Assembly: GCA_937928555.1 (NCBI GenBank)
Contig: CALFWR010000014.1
Span: 1 to 64,000, forward strand
From: an uncultured Pirellulaceae bacterium
GTDB lineage: Bacteria; Planctomycetota; Planctomycetia; Pirellulales; Pirellulaceae
Direction of reading: 5' to 3'
DNA length: 64,000 nt
The notes beneath the pieces are model-generated. The model made no database searches, had not been told where the DNA came from, and was given only the letters and a program-made list of their open reading frames with translations. Made by a program: the position numbers and the translations under genes. Shown piece after piece: positions 26,215 to 36,707 of this stretch (its first letter is position 1; each line of letters opens with the position of its first letter).

Positions 26215-27276
26215 ATGTCAGACTTGCTACAGCAACCGATTGAGCAACTTGCGGCCAGGGCTTTGCCCGGTGACCCGGTTCTGCTGTGCGCGGCGGATGA
26301 AAATTACGTGCGTCCACTGACGGTGATGCTGCATTCAGCCGCCATGTCGATGCGGGTCGGCAACCAACTCAACGTGGTGCTGTTTGATGGCGGGATTAGC
26401 GAGTCCAGTCTGGAGGGAATCGCGGAATCGCTGCGTGGACTTTCGGTGAGTCTTTCCGTTATTCGTCCCGGCTTGAATGATGTTTCGGACCTTGTCACGT
26501 CGCACCACATCACACACACGGCGTACCTGCGATTGCTGGCCGCAAGGTTGCTTCCCCGCGAGATTGAAAAGGTGATTTACTTGGATTCCGACGTGATGGT
26601 GCGGGATGATCTGACGGAGCTTTGGGAGATGCCGCTGGGGGACAACTATTGCCTTGCGGTGACGGATGTTTCATGTCCCTTTGTAGATGCCAGAGAAGTT
26701 CGCGATTCGGAAATTCAGGCAGCAAAGCCATACATGAATGCGTTGCAGCCGATCGGAAACTGGCAACAACTGGGGCTCGACGGTGCCGCGAATTACTTCA
26801 ACAGCGGTGTGATGGTTTTGAATCTGGACAAGTGGCGGCGCGACGGCGTCGAAGAAAAACTGCTGCGTTGCCTGCGGGAGAATGAGGCCTATGTCTGGTG
26901 CTGGGATCAGTACGCCCTGAACGTTGTATTCGCCGGGCGTTGGGGACGTTTGCCGCTTAGGTGGAACCAGGGGGCGCATGCGTTTGAGTATCCCAATGCG
27001 AAGCTTGCCCCTTTTGACAGCGATGAGTTTTTGGCGATGCGTGACCGGCCGGCGATCGTACACTTTACGACGGAATTCAAGCCATGGGATTTCGAGTCCA
27101 CGCATCCACTGCGGTCACGGTTCTACGAGCAGTTGGACCAGACGGCGTTCGGTGGCTGGCGTCCGGACGATCCCGGATTCAGATTTCGTAGCTGGATGGA
27201 TCGAAAAGTAATCGACGCCATTCGCGCGTGGCTGATTCAGTGGCGCAAGTTCAAGTTGATGTTCGCACAGATTTGA
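26215..27276 (+). CDS. Glycosyltransferase family 8 protein
   Basis: 353 aa with the GT8 signature: VLLCAADENYVRPLTVMLHSA at the start, then the metal-binding DxD motif in VIYLDSDVMVRDDLTELWE, then FNSGVMVLNLDKWRR and WDQYALNVVFAGRWGRLPLRWNQG. Retaining enzymes of this family add hexoses in LPS core or surface-glycan synthesis (LgtC-like). It is the second gene of the cluster; the sugar is not predictable. Confidence 0.9.
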   Translation: MSDLLQQPIEQLAARALPGDPVLLCAADENYVRPLTVMLHSAAMSMRVGNQLNVVLFDGGISESSLEGIAESLRGLSVSLSVIRPGLNDVSDLVTSHHITHTAYLRLLAARLLPREIEKVIYLDSDVMVRDDLTELWEMPLGDNYCLAVTDVSCPFVDAREVRDSEIQAAKPYMNALQPIGNWQQLGLDGAANYFNSGVMVLNLDKWRRDGVEEKLLRCLRENEAYVWCWDQYALNVVFAGRWGRLPLRWNQGAHAFEYPNAKLAPFDSDEFLAMRDRPAIVHFTTEFKPWDFESTHPLRSRFYEQLDQTAFGGWRPDDPGFRFRSWMDRKVIDAIRAWLIQWRKFKLMFAQI

Positions 27277-27284
27277 GGAATTCT

Positions 27285-28214
27285 ATGGCTCAGGTTTCAA
27301 GGCAACAGGAACAGACCGATCGCGCCGCGGGCTTGCGAACGGTCTGTCATGCGCCGGTGACACTTTTTGCCCTTCCCAAACCTTTTACTGGCCAAGCCCA
27401 ACGAATTCAAGCGAACGCGATTTCGTCGTGGTTGCGGCTTCGGCCTGCGGTCGATGTGCTGCTGCTGGGGGGCGAAGAGGGAATCGAAGAGTTCGCAGAG
27501 CAAAGCGGTGCCTTTTATGGGGGCAACGTTCGGCGAAACGAACACGGAACTCCGCTGGTCAGCTCTGCATTTGAGATCGCTCATCAGGTTTCGACCAGTC
27601 CGATTCTTGTGTACTGCAACGCGGATGTGATTCTTGATCGCGGGTTTGTGCGAGCGCTCGAGCAACTCTCAGAACACTTCTTGGACAACGGCAACGATTT
27701 CCTTGCGATTGGGCAGCGGACCGATCTAAAGGTCGAGCAACTGGTTGACTTTGCGAATGCTCATGACGTCGAAGCGTTGAAGGATCACTGCAAACAATCA
27801 GGCCAATTGTCGTCTGCGGTTTGCAAGGAGTATTTTGCGTTTCGGCGAACGCAGTACCGGTCGATTCCGCCTTTTGCTGTCGGCCGAGGCAACTGGGACA
27901 ACTGGATGGTGGCTCATGCTCATCGAAGTAACTTTCAGGTGATCGACTTGACGCCCGCCGTGTTGGCGATTCATCAGTCACATGACTATACGCACGCTCT
28001 CAGCAGTCGGATGGCGTGTTATGTCAACGGAGATGAAGCACGGGAGAACCAGCGACTCGCCGGCGGCAGAAATTTGCTTAGCGGATCGACTTGCTCGCAC
28101 GAGCTTCGCGACGGCATGGTAAAACCGATTGGGCTGCTGAAAAGAACCTGTCGGACCATCGGCGACATTCCCCGATTTTCAAAGCTGTTGGTTCAGCTGT
28201 TGGTGCAAAAGTAA
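27285..28214 (+). CDS. GT-A-type glycosyltransferase-like protein
   Basis: 309 aa from the ATG at 27285, eight bases after the GT8 gene; the ORF track start at 27228 lies inside that gene. After an N-terminal nucleotide-binding-type segment, SPILVYCNADVILDRGFVRALEQL carries an NxD motif in the position of DxD. Later VGRGNWDNWMVAHAHRSNFQVIDLTPAVLAIHQSHDYTH matches a planctomycete/plant family of glycosyltransferase-like proteins. There is no membrane helix. Its stop overlaps the next start (TAATG). Confidence 0.65.
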   Translation: MAQVSRQQEQTDRAAGLRTVCHAPVTLFALPKPFTGQAQRIQANAISSWLRLRPAVDVLLLGGEEGIEEFAEQSGAFYGGNVRRNEHGTPLVSSAFEIAHQVSTSPILVYCNADVILDRGFVRALEQLSEHFLDNGNDFLAIGQRTDLKVEQLVDFANAHDVEALKDHCKQSGQLSSAVCKEYFAFRRTQYRSIPPFAVGRGNWDNWMVAHAHRSNFQVIDLTPAVLAIHQSHDYTHALSSRMACYVNGDEARENQRLAGGRNLLSGSTCSHELRDGMVKPIGLLKRTCRTIGDIPRFSKLLVQLLVQK

Positions 28215-29446
28215 TGTTTCCGCTGTTTTTGTTTTTGGCAGCGGCGGTCCAGTGGATGTTGACGCTGTGGTTCTGGAAATGGCTGCAGGGTCGACCCAAA
28301 GTTGACCCCGTGGACGACGAAAGCCACGATTCGGTTTGGGCGATTGTGTGTGTACGCGGCCCGGACCCGTCACTTGAACAAGGCTTACGTCGCCTGTTGG
28401 GCCAATCGTATCGGGGGTTGAGAGTCTGCGTGGTCATCGACCATCGCGATGATGCGGCTTGTGCGGTGGTTGAATCAGTGCGGGAAGGCCTCGCGGACTC
28501 GCATCGCCTGACGGTGTTGCACTTGCAGCGGCCGCTTGAGTCCTGTTCGCTCAAATGCAGTTCGCTTGCCGAAGGCATTGAGTTTGTGCTGGAACACGAT
28601 CCGTCGGTCGAGTATTTCGTGATGTTCGATGCCGATGCGGGGATTGACCGGAAGTATGTTTCGAGGCTGTTGGGGCCACTGGCGGACCCCAAAGTAGGTG
28701 TTGCAAGTGGCAATCAGTGGTTTGAGCCCGGGGCGCAGGCCAACTTGGGCACGGTGGTGAGAAGCCAGTGGTATGCTGGTGCGTTTTTCTTTTCGATGCT
28801 TTTTGGCAATCCGTGGGCGGGGGCGTTTGCGGTTCGGGCAACCGATGTGCGACGACTGGGACTGGTAGCGTTGTGGCGAAAGTCCGCGGTCGACGATGGG
28901 CCGCTAAAAAAAGTCATGCACTCGGACGGGCTCGAATGTGTCAGCGTGCCGGAGCTTGTGACCGTCAACCACGAGAAATGCACTCTTGGATACGCGAACC
29001 GGTGGATGACGCGAATTCTGACGTGGTCCAAAATGTACGAGCCAGGATTCTGGTTGACGTTTCTGCAGATGACGTTTGCGACTACGCTGATTTTCGGATC
29101 GGCCGTTGAACTGATCGCGTGGCCCGGACGGTTCCGGGCGGCATGCTGGTTCGTCGGAAGCGGTGTTCTTTCGGTGTTCGCGTGGCTGACGATACGCAGT
29201 GCTGTTGCAAATGCACTCGCAACCGGCGTTGAGCTGCCAAAGCTTTCCGGGGCTTTGATCTACGTCAAGGCACTCATTGGCGTTCCGATCGCTCAGGCCG
29301 TGTACGCGATTGCGTGTACAAAGGCGGCGTTGGCATCAAAGGTCAAATGGCGGGGTGTTGAGTACCGCATCGAGGGACGCGGCCTGAGACTGGAGCAATA
29401 CCGGCCCTTCAAAAGCGAAAACCAAGCGGGGCATTCGATCGATTAG
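28214..29446 (+). CDS. Membrane glycosyltransferase, GT2-like
   Basis: 410 aa starting at the ATG in the TAATG overlap with the upstream gene. An N-terminal membrane helix (FPLFLFLAAAVQWMLTLWFW) precedes the catalytic domain with VVIDHRDDAACAVVESV and the DxD-type VMFDADAGIDRKYVSRLLGPLADPKVGVASG. C-terminal membrane segments include FLQMTFATTLIFGSAVELIA. This is the layout of ceramide glucosyltransferase or cellulose-synthase-like GT2 enzymes. It is the last gene of the cluster and probably adds sugars at the inner membrane during surface-glycan synthesis. Confidence 0.8.
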   Translation: MFPLFLFLAAAVQWMLTLWFWKWLQGRPKVDPVDDESHDSVWAIVCVRGPDPSLEQGLRRLLGQSYRGLRVCVVIDHRDDAACAVVESVREGLADSHRLTVLHLQRPLESCSLKCSSLAEGIEFVLEHDPSVEYFVMFDADAGIDRKYVSRLLGPLADPKVGVASGNQWFEPGAQANLGTVVRSQWYAGAFFFSMLFGNPWAGAFAVRATDVRRLGLVALWRKSAVDDGPLKKVMHSDGLECVSVPELVTVNHEKCTLGYANRWMTRILTWSKMYEPGFWLTFLQMTFATTLIFGSAVELIAWPGRFRAACWFVGSGVLSVFAWLTIRSAVANALATGVELPKLSGALIYVKALIGVPIAQAVYAIACTKAALASKVKWRGVEYRIEGRGLRLEQYRPFKSENQAGHSID

Positions 29447-29618
29447 GGGTGGTCGAAGAGAGCCTGCGGAATGGGCGACCGATTCACCCAACCACGCTGG
29501 CAAAGTGAGGATCGGCATTGGATTACCACGAAGTCGCTGTAAAAGCCTGCCGATGGTCTGTGTTGGGTAAAAATTACAGCCCTCAGAAAGGTTACAGCTG
29601 CGATCTGGGTCAAAGAAT

Positions 29619-29647
29619 TTGACTCAGAAACTTCGCCGGTTGATAAT
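29619..29647 (+). promoter_or_regulatory. Candidate sigma-70 promoter of the TPR gene
   Basis: TTGACT (29619-29624), a 17-base spacer and GATAAT (29642-29647) form a near-consensus promoter. It would start transcription about 30 bases before the ATG at 29686. Confidence 0.65.
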
Positions 29648-29685
29648 ATTGGGACATCGTTTCAGGATCCCAACACAGCACGCCC

Positions 29686-32600
29686 ATGGCAGTTCGGTGC
29701 CCCAGTTGTAACTCCCGTCTGGCAGAATTCGCGATCAATTGCGATGCGTGTAATTGGTCTGTTTCGACGGCCGAATCGTCTGCGAACGCGACTGCTGCGG
29801 ACAATTCTGTTGCTGACTCTAGTTCCAGAGGCAAATCGAAAAACAACGGCACAGCACAGCACAACGGTCGGGCCGACAAGCAAGTCGACCAAACAGCTAG
29901 GCCGCAAAAGAAAAGCGTCAATCAGCGGAGTGATTCAATCGCCGAAGCTCACCTTAACAAGGCGATGGAGCGAATTGAAAATGAACACTGGGAAAAGGCA
30001 ATACGCTCCATCAACCGGGCCATTGTTGCGGCACCGCTGGGACGAATCGGGGAATGCTATTCACTGCGAGCCTACTGCCACCTGAAACTGGATGACTTTG
30101 AGCGATCGGAAAAGGATTGCTCCGAGGCGATTCGCCTGAACTGGAGCGATTCGCAGACCTTTGCCTGGCGGGCAGCGGCCAGGGGAGAGCAGGACAAATG
30201 GCGTTTGGCCTTCGCAGACCTCGATCGGGCATGGAGGATGTCGGAAGAGTCCCGGGATCGATTTTCGGTTTTGATGGATTCCTACGCCCAAGCTTGCGAA
30301 AACTGGTTTGGAGAGCAAAAACGTGGACCCGATGCATTGTCTGAAATGGGCTGGGTTTACTTTCGGCGGAATCACTACAAAGACGCCGAGCTTTGTTTTC
30401 GCGAGGCGATCGACAAACAACCGGGCCATCCGATGGCCAGCGCGGGGTTGGCTCGGTTGATTTTTGAAGGCCGATCGGCGGCCGGAAGGTACACCTCTCG
30501 GCAGACCGGCGAAGTCCTTGACCTGTGCAACACTGCGGCGATCGCTGACGAAGAATGCCAAAAGATCGCGGTGCCGATTCGCGCCCGAATTTACCGCGAC
30601 AAAGGCGATCTTGAGCGTGCCCTTGAGGATCTGGTTTTGCTTCGTGGACTCGCACAGGACGACATGGAGTTGACGGTCAAATGCTGTCGCTTGCGGATCG
30701 ATGCCGGTGACTACATGGTCGCCATTGATGAACTTTCACGGATCATGCAAGCGGATCCTGTGCCACCCGAAGCGCTGATGCTGCGAGGCGATTGCTACCG
30801 CGAGATCCGAAATTTTGCCTTGGCCAAGGTCGACTATTCGCGATTCATCGAGCGTCGACCACGATCGCCAGATGGTTTTACACGGCGAGCGGATATATGG
30901 GTTTCGATGGGGGAACTTGATCACGCAGCGGACGATGTCGCCGACGCCATCGCGTTGGATGAAGCATGCTTTGACGCCTATATCTGCAGCAGCCGAATTG
31001 CGCTGCAAAAGGGGAAGCTTGACGAAGCGATGACGGCCTGCCGCAAGGCTTCGCTGATCGACAACAGCAAGACGGAAGTCTTTGCGACCCTGGCGTCGAT
31101 TTACTTCAAACTGGGTCAGTACACAGAGTCAATCGAGGAGTACTCGCGGTCGATCGAACTGGAAGAGGATAGCAAGCAAAAAGCAAATATGCTGTATTTA
31201 CGAGGCATCGCGTTTTATGAGTTGGGCAAATTCCAGCAGGCCTACGCCGACCTGAAAAAGGCCTGCCATCTTCGACCCAACCACGCCGGTAGCTGGATTT
31301 GGAAATCGGCAGCGTGTGCGCGGTTGGAGAAGTGGACCGATGCGATCGCCGGGCTGCAGCACGCGATCGCAACTCGGCCGACCTCTCGGGAGGAGTACCG
31401 AAAGCTGGGCAGGCCTGTCGCGGAAAAGGCGATTGAGTTCTTTGATCGACAGCAGCAGCGTGAGCAGGTGAGTGCGGATCTTTTCCGGCGGCGTGCGTTG
31501 GCGTTTCAGTTTCTGGGAAAGTTTCGCGAAGCCGCAGAAGACTACTCCAACGCCTTGAAAATGGATCCGGGCAATGTGGAGACGTTAATCCGTCGCGGGC
31601 AGACGTGGGCTTCGCTGGAGCAAACAGAAAAAGCGGTCAAAGACTTCAAGTCCGCGATCAGTCGCGATCGCGGCAACGATCAGGCACTTTATCATCTCGC
31701 CCGAACACGGTTTTTTGCTGGAGAGTTCAAGCTTGCAAAGCGTGACATTCAGCGGGCCATTGACAGTTCGCCCCGAAACGTTCAGTACCACTCGCTGTAC
31801 GCCGATGTGCTGCAAAGGCTTGGCGACCACAACGGAGTGGTGCAGGCCCTGGACCGGGCAACGCTTCTCGATTCCACCGATCCGTCAATCTACAGGCAGC
31901 GCGGGCAGGTGTACTTCCTGAGAAAAGATTACGTTCATGCGGTCAGTGACTTTACTCGCTCGCTGGAACTGAACCCGGCTCAACCCGACGTTTTGCTGAA
32001 CCGGGCTCAGGCTTATTCGAGAGCCAACCAGTTGACCGAAGCAATCGAAGACTACGAGCGGGTGCTGACCCAGAACCCAAACTGCGCAAAGGCTTGGTCG
32101 GGCCGAGCGGCGGCGTTGGTGCTGCGGGGCCAGCACGAGTACGCACTGATTTGGCTGACGAAAGCTTTTCACCGGTTCAAAACCGCCCGTGACCTGAGTG
32201 AGGTCGTGTTTGCCAGGGGCAAGATTTTTTACCAGATGGGTCGCCCTGCCCCGGCGATCGATGACTTTTCGACCGTTGCCAAGTTAATGTCAGAAGACGC
32301 CGTCACTGTTGCAGCGGCGCGATACGCCCGCGGTTTGGCTCGGTTTGCATCCGGAAAGCTGGAAAAAGCAGTGCGAGACTTCAATCACGTGCTCAAGGCG
32401 GACCCTAACCACGAGGGATCCCGGCAGGCAATTGCCTGGATCGCCAACCCACAAGACAGCGTTCAGCCGACGTTTCTGGACGACTCAAAAGAAGTCATTC
32501 GGCCAACACGACCGCCGGTGATACGTTCCGCAGTGCAAATCACGACGCGGACCAAAGATTGGGCTGCCGAACGCCCCTACAGCCAGTGGATCCTGCGGAC

Positions 32601-32808
32601 GCTGGATAAAAAAGAATATGGGCCCCTTTCTCGTGAGACCCTGAATTTGTGGATCGAAGAGGGAAGGCTCGATTTCGGAATGAAGTTGCTTCGTGCAGAC
32701 TGGTCAAAATGGAAGCGGGTCGAAAAGATCTTTCCGGAACTACAGTCGAATTCGGGCGTGTCCCGGCCTCCGCAAAAAGTGCCTTTAGCGCCGAATGTCG
32801 AGCAATAA
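29686..32808 (+). CDS. Giant TPR protein with N-terminal zinc ribbon and C-terminal GYF_2-like domain
   Basis: 1040 aa. Residues 4-21 form a CPSC...CDAC zinc ribbon. A Ser/Asn/Lys-rich linker leads into a long solenoid of TPR units from residue ~80 to ~920 (for example YTESIEEYSRSIELEEDS, FREAAEDYSNALKMDPGN and YVHAVSDFTRSLELNPAQP). The end (YSQWILRTLDKKEYGPLSRETLNLWIEEGRL) resembles a GYF_2 domain, often found on planctomycete membrane and regulatory proteins. There is no signal peptide. It is probably a cytosolic scaffold binding partners through TPRs. It has its own promoter and a 439-base gap before the ribosomal operon. Confidence 0.85.
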   Translation: MAVRCPSCNSRLAEFAINCDACNWSVSTAESSANATAADNSVADSSSRGKSKNNGTAQHNGRADKQVDQTARPQKKSVNQRSDSIAEAHLNKAMERIENEHWEKAIRSINRAIVAAPLGRIGECYSLRAYCHLKLDDFERSEKDCSEAIRLNWSDSQTFAWRAAARGEQDKWRLAFADLDRAWRMSEESRDRFSVLMDSYAQACENWFGEQKRGPDALSEMGWVYFRRNHYKDAELCFREAIDKQPGHPMASAGLARLIFEGRSAAGRYTSRQTGEVLDLCNTAAIADEECQKIAVPIRARIYRDKGDLERALEDLVLLRGLAQDDMELTVKCCRLRIDAGDYMVAIDELSRIMQADPVPPEALMLRGDCYREIRNFALAKVDYSRFIERRPRSPDGFTRRADIWVSMGELDHAADDVADAIALDEACFDAYICSSRIALQKGKLDEAMTACRKASLIDNSKTEVFATLASIYFKLGQYTESIEEYSRSIELEEDSKQKANMLYLRGIAFYELGKFQQAYADLKKACHLRPNHAGSWIWKSAACARLEKWTDAIAGLQHAIATRPTSREEYRKLGRPVAEKAIEFFDRQQQREQVSADLFRRRALAFQFLGKFREAAEDYSNALKMDPGNVETLIRRGQTWASLEQTEKAVKDFKSAISRDRGNDQALYHLARTRFFAGEFKLAKRDIQRAIDSSPRNVQYHSLYADVLQRLGDHNGVVQALDRATLLDSTDPSIYRQRGQVYFLRKDYVHAVSDFTRSLELNPAQPDVLLNRAQAYSRANQLTEAIEDYERVLTQNPNCAKAWSGRAAALVLRGQHEYALIWLTKAFHRFKTARDLSEVVFARGKIFYQMGRPAPAIDDFSTVAKLMSEDAVTVAAARYARGLARFASGKLEKAVRDFNHVLKADPNHEGSRQAIAWIANPQDSVQPTFLDDSKEVIRPTRPPVIRSAVQITTRTKDWAAERPYSQWILRTLDKKEYGPLSRETLNLWIEEGRLDFGMKLLRADWSKWKRVEKIFPELQSNSGVSRPPQKVPLAPNVEQ

Positions 32809-33019
32809 ACGGGCACTTTCGGTAACGAGTCTTGCTTTACGGCAACGAAGCGTCGGGCGGTCCTGTTCATGAATCATCAATGCTTACACCAAAGCGCGTA
32901 AGCGGCAATCTTTGCCGTCTCGACAATTGAAACGCGGCTGGCCACCCTGCCATTGCCAACACAAAAGACCGCTGGTGGCATTCCCGGACAATTCCTTGAG
33001 AATTTCCTCAATTTCACCG

Positions 33020-33048
33020 TTGACGCTCTCCGACATCAACTTTACATT
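33020..33048 (+). promoter_or_regulatory. Candidate promoter of the ribosomal operon
   Basis: TTGACG at 33020-33025 and TACATT at 33043-33048 are 17 bases apart. This would give an rpsJ leader of about 190 bases, long enough for translational feedback structures. Confidence 0.4.
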
Positions 33049-33108
33049 TTTGCTTTCCCAGCGAAAACACCTCTGGGCATTGCTGTGCCCATGGTTGCCG
33101 TCCGTACG

Positions 33109-33126
33109 GGAAATCGTGCGATTTCC
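33109..33126 (+). promoter_or_regulatory. Perfect hairpin in the rpsJ leader
   Basis: GGAAATCG-TG-CGATTTCC is an 8-bp perfect palindrome inside the putative leader, 120 bases before rpsJ. It is a candidate for ribosomal-protein feedback control. The two-base loop would open slightly in RNA. Confidence 0.45.
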
Positions 33127-33247
33127 GGCAGCCAATGCTTTCATTCTGCTTGTGGGTAGCGTGTAGCTAGACATGCCAGCAGGTTGGAGTTGTGTTTTTG
33201 TGGTCGAAGTAGTTGGCTTTGTTGCCGTTAACTGGAGTTGAATCCGC

Positions 33248-33568
33248 GTGGCTAATCACGAAGTAATCCGAATCCGAATGGAAGCTTACGATCACTCGAT
33301 CCTTGATCAGAGTGCTCAGGACATCGTGGACACTGCAAAGCGGACACACTCGGAGGTTCACGGGCCGATTCCATTGCCGACACGAATTGAAAAATACACC
33401 GTCCTTTCGGGGCCGTTTGTTAACAAGAAGGCGCGACAGCAGTTCGAAATTCGGACTCACAAGCGTCTGATCGACATCGTTCAGGCTACAGCCAAAACGA
33501 TTGAGGCGTTGAACAAACTGAACCTTCCAGCTGGTGTGTCGATCAAGATTAAGGCTTCGACCAAGTAG
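33248..33568 (+). CDS. rpsJ: 30S ribosomal protein S10
   Basis: 106 aa from GTG, with GGAG 10 bases upstream. [35 protein letters not shown] and the RTHKRLIDI loop are all present. First gene of the operon; no tuf gene precedes it. Confidence 0.98.
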   Translation: MANHEVIRIRMEAYDHSILDQSAQDIVDTAKRTHSEVHGPIPLPTRIEKYTVLSGPFVNKKARQQFEIRTHKRLIDIVQATAKTIEALNKLNLPAGVSIKIKASTK

Positions 33569-33686
33569 GGACGATAACTAACGCTCAAGCGATTTAAGAT
33601 ATGAACGGAAGTCGCAGGGATAACCCTTTTGCACGCTAGTGCGGAATTGTTCTCTGACGGCAATCACTGAAATACAAGGCACAGTC

Positions 33687-34406
33687 ATGACAAAAGGCAT
33701 ACTCGGCCGTAAGGTCGGGATGACCCAGGTGTTCGACCAGGAGACCGGGGTCGTCACTCCAGTTACGGTTATCCAAGCGGGCCCCTGCAAGGTACTGCAG
33801 GTTCGCACTCCAGAAGTCGACGGATACTCAGCTGTGCAGCTTGGTTTCGGTGAAAAGGCGCGTCCCAAAAAGGACCGACGCTCGCGACAAAGTCAGGCGT
33901 CTCGTTCAGAACGCGGGCATGTTGCAGACATTAAGAGCAAGCGAGTTCAAAAGCTTGCCGCTGGCGGCCAAGAGGTTCGTGCCAAAGCGGGTTGTGAGCC
34001 CTGCAAGTTCATCCGAGAGATTCGTGGCGAAGCCGCTGAAGCCGAGGTTGGGCAGGAAATCAAAGTCGATGTGTTGGCCGAAGTGGGCCGCGTGGATGTC
34101 TGTGGCATCAGCAAGGGGCGCGGTACCGCTGGTGTGATGAAGCGTCACAATTTCTCTGGTCAGCGTGCCAGTCACGGCGTCAAGAAATGTCACCGTCATG
34201 CTGGGGGCACGGGCATGAGCGCCTACCCAAGCCGCACATTCAAAGGCAAGCGTATGGCGGGTCACTATGGCAACGCCAAAATTACTGTTCGCAATCTGAA
34301 TTTGGTCAGCGTGGACGAAGAAAACAATCTGTTGCTGGTCGAGGGCGCGGTCCCCGGTCCCAATGGTGGTTTTCTCGTGATCCGTGAAACCAACATGAAG
34401 AAATAG
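33687..34406 (+). CDS. rplC: 50S ribosomal protein L3
   Basis: 239 aa from the ATG at 33687 (MTKGILGRKVGMTQVF); the ORF track start at 33639 is 16 codons too early. HNFSGQRASHG and HRHAGGTGMSAYPSRTFKGKRMAGH are the family core. It is slightly longer than the ~210-aa E. coli protein, from the inserted Arg/Ser-rich stretch near residue 55 and the C-terminus. Confidence 0.97.
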   Translation: MTKGILGRKVGMTQVFDQETGVVTPVTVIQAGPCKVLQVRTPEVDGYSAVQLGFGEKARPKKDRRSRQSQASRSERGHVADIKSKRVQKLAAGGQEVRAKAGCEPCKFIREIRGEAAEAEVGQEIKVDVLAEVGRVDVCGISKGRGTAGVMKRHNFSGQRASHGVKKCHRHAGGTGMSAYPSRTFKGKRMAGHYGNAKITVRNLNLVSVDEENNLLLVEGAVPGPNGGFLVIRETNMKK

Positions 34407-34446
34407 TTCGCTGGTCGAAGGTTAATAGGAATACAGGTCAAAAATC

Positions 34447-35121
34447 ATGGCGAGCTTGCCCGTTTACGATGCTTCCGGAAGTGAAGTCGGAAAGTACGAG
34501 ATTGATCCCGATGCGATTGCCGCAAACATCAACAAGCAGTTGTTGCACGATGTTGTTGTGATGTACCAGGCGAGTGCTCGTCAGGGAACGCACAAGACAA
34601 AGAATCGATCTGAAGTTGCCGGCACCGGCAAGAAGATGTATCGCCAAAAGGGAACTGGTAACGCTCGTGCTGGTAGTAAGCGATCCAACATTCGCCGTGG
34701 TGGTGGTCACGCGTTTGCAATTCGTCCTCGCGACTACTCATACCGTTTGCCGAAAAAGGCTGTCCGTGCTGCGACTCGCATGGCTTTGGCTGGCAAAATT
34801 AAAGGCGAGCAGGTTGTTGTGATTGACAAGCTGTCGATGGACGAACCGAAAACAAGCGCCATGGCAAAGATGCTCAAAGGCATCGGCGTCGATGGCAAGA
34901 CGGCGTTGATTGCGACATCCAGTGTTGCCTCCAATGTGCACAAGAGTGCTCGCAACATTCAGGGGGTTTCGGTTTTGCCGGTCTCTGATTTGAATGCGTT
35001 CGAAATCCTTCGTCCCGACAAGGTTCTTTTCACCAAAGAAGCGTTGGACCAGATGAAGGAAGGCGGGGTGCTTTCCAAATCGCAGGCAGAAGCTGAAAAG
35101 CCTGCCGCGGATCAGGAATAG
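34447..35121 (+). CDS. rplD: 50S ribosomal protein L4
   Basis: 224 aa. QGTHKTKNRSEVAGTGKKMYRQKGTGNARAGSKR is the conserved rRNA-contacting loop and RPRDYSYRLPKKAVRAATRMAL follows. In some bacteria L4 represses its own operon through the leader; no conserved target is recognisable here. A Glu/Ala-rich tail ends the protein. Confidence 0.98.
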   Translation: MASLPVYDASGSEVGKYEIDPDAIAANINKQLLHDVVVMYQASARQGTHKTKNRSEVAGTGKKMYRQKGTGNARAGSKRSNIRRGGGHAFAIRPRDYSYRLPKKAVRAATRMALAGKIKGEQVVVIDKLSMDEPKTSAMAKMLKGIGVDGKTALIATSSVASNVHKSARNIQGVSVLPVSDLNAFEILRPDKVLFTKEALDQMKEGGVLSKSQAEAEKPAADQE

Positions 35122-35162
35122 GCCTTTTAAGATCACGGTCGCAACGACCGCAGGAGTAAGTC

Positions 35163-35486
35163 ATGGCCAAGGCCAAAAAGAAAGAACAAGTCAAAAAGGG
35201 GCCGACCCTTGAGCCGCATCAGATAATCATCAAGCCGATGGTGACTGAGAAGGGTGTGTATCAGTCGAATGAGCTGAATCAGTACACGTTCAAGGTCAAT
35301 GCTCTGGCTACCAAGACCGAAATCAAGAACGCCGTTGAGGGTTTGTTCAAGGTCAAGGTCGTCAAAGTCGCCACGCAGAATCGCAAAGGTAAGCCACGGC
35401 GTTACCGATTCACGTGGGGGCGAACCAAGCCGTGGAAGAAGGCGATCGTCAAGCTTGATGCCGAGCACAGGATTGACTTCTTCTAA
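35163..35486 (+). CDS. rplW: 50S ribosomal protein L23
   Basis: 107 aa. HQIIIKPMVTEKGVYQSNELNQYTFKV and the RKGKPRRYRFTWGRTKPWKKAIVKL end match L23, located at the peptide exit tunnel. A Lys-rich N-terminal extension (AKAKKKEQVKKG) precedes the core. Confidence 0.97.
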   Translation: MAKAKKKEQVKKGPTLEPHQIIIKPMVTEKGVYQSNELNQYTFKVNALATKTEIKNAVEGLFKVKVVKVATQNRKGKPRRYRFTWGRTKPWKKAIVKLDAEHRIDFF

Positions 35487-35561
35487 GGTTCAAAGGTTTA
35501 GATGCGTGGCGAAACTCGTCGCGTCCAGGGAACTTAACCGGAACATTCCGGAGCCAATAAA

Positions 35562-36419
<858 letters not shown>

Positions 36420-36431
36420 AAGTAAACCGAC

Positions 36432-36698
36432 ATGAGCAGATCACAGAAAAAAGGGCCGTACGTCGACGACAAGCTTTATGCGAAAGTCGAAAAGGCCGAA
36501 GCCGCTGGCGACAAGCAGCCCATCAAAACATGGGCTCGGGCTTGCACGGTTGTCCCCGAGTTTATCGGGTACACGTTTATGGTTCACAACGGTCGACAGC
36601 ACGTCAAAGTGTACGTGACCGAAGACATGGTCGGCCACAAATTGGGCGAGTTCGCGGCGACGCGTACTTTCCGTGGTCACGGCGGCAAGAAAAAGTAG
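36432..36698 (+). CDS. rpsS: 30S ribosomal protein S19
   Basis: 88 aa. [19 protein letters not shown], then [44 protein letters not shown], which is complete and typical. It follows rplB by 12 bases. Confidence 0.98.
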   Translation: MSRSQKKGPYVDDKLYAKVEKAEAAGDKQPIKTWARACTVVPEFIGYTFMVHNGRQHVKVYVTEDMVGHKLGEFAATRTFRGHGGKKK

Positions 36699-36707
36699 GA
36701 ACAAGTC

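Larger units (their letters stand above)
32809..33247. other. Leader region of the S10-spc ribosomal operon
   Basis: A 439-base gap. It holds a candidate promoter (33020-33048) and, within the putative 5' leader, a perfect hairpin (33109-33126) and a smaller GGGCA/TGCCC hairpin near 33076-33090. A minus-strand ORF of 96 aa (32884-33174) runs through it but lacks family resemblance. Confidence 0.5.

Noticed and set aside
32884-33174. 96-aa minus-strand ORF upstream of rpsJ
   Set aside because: Overlaps the probable operon leader, no family resemblance and no promoter on that strand.
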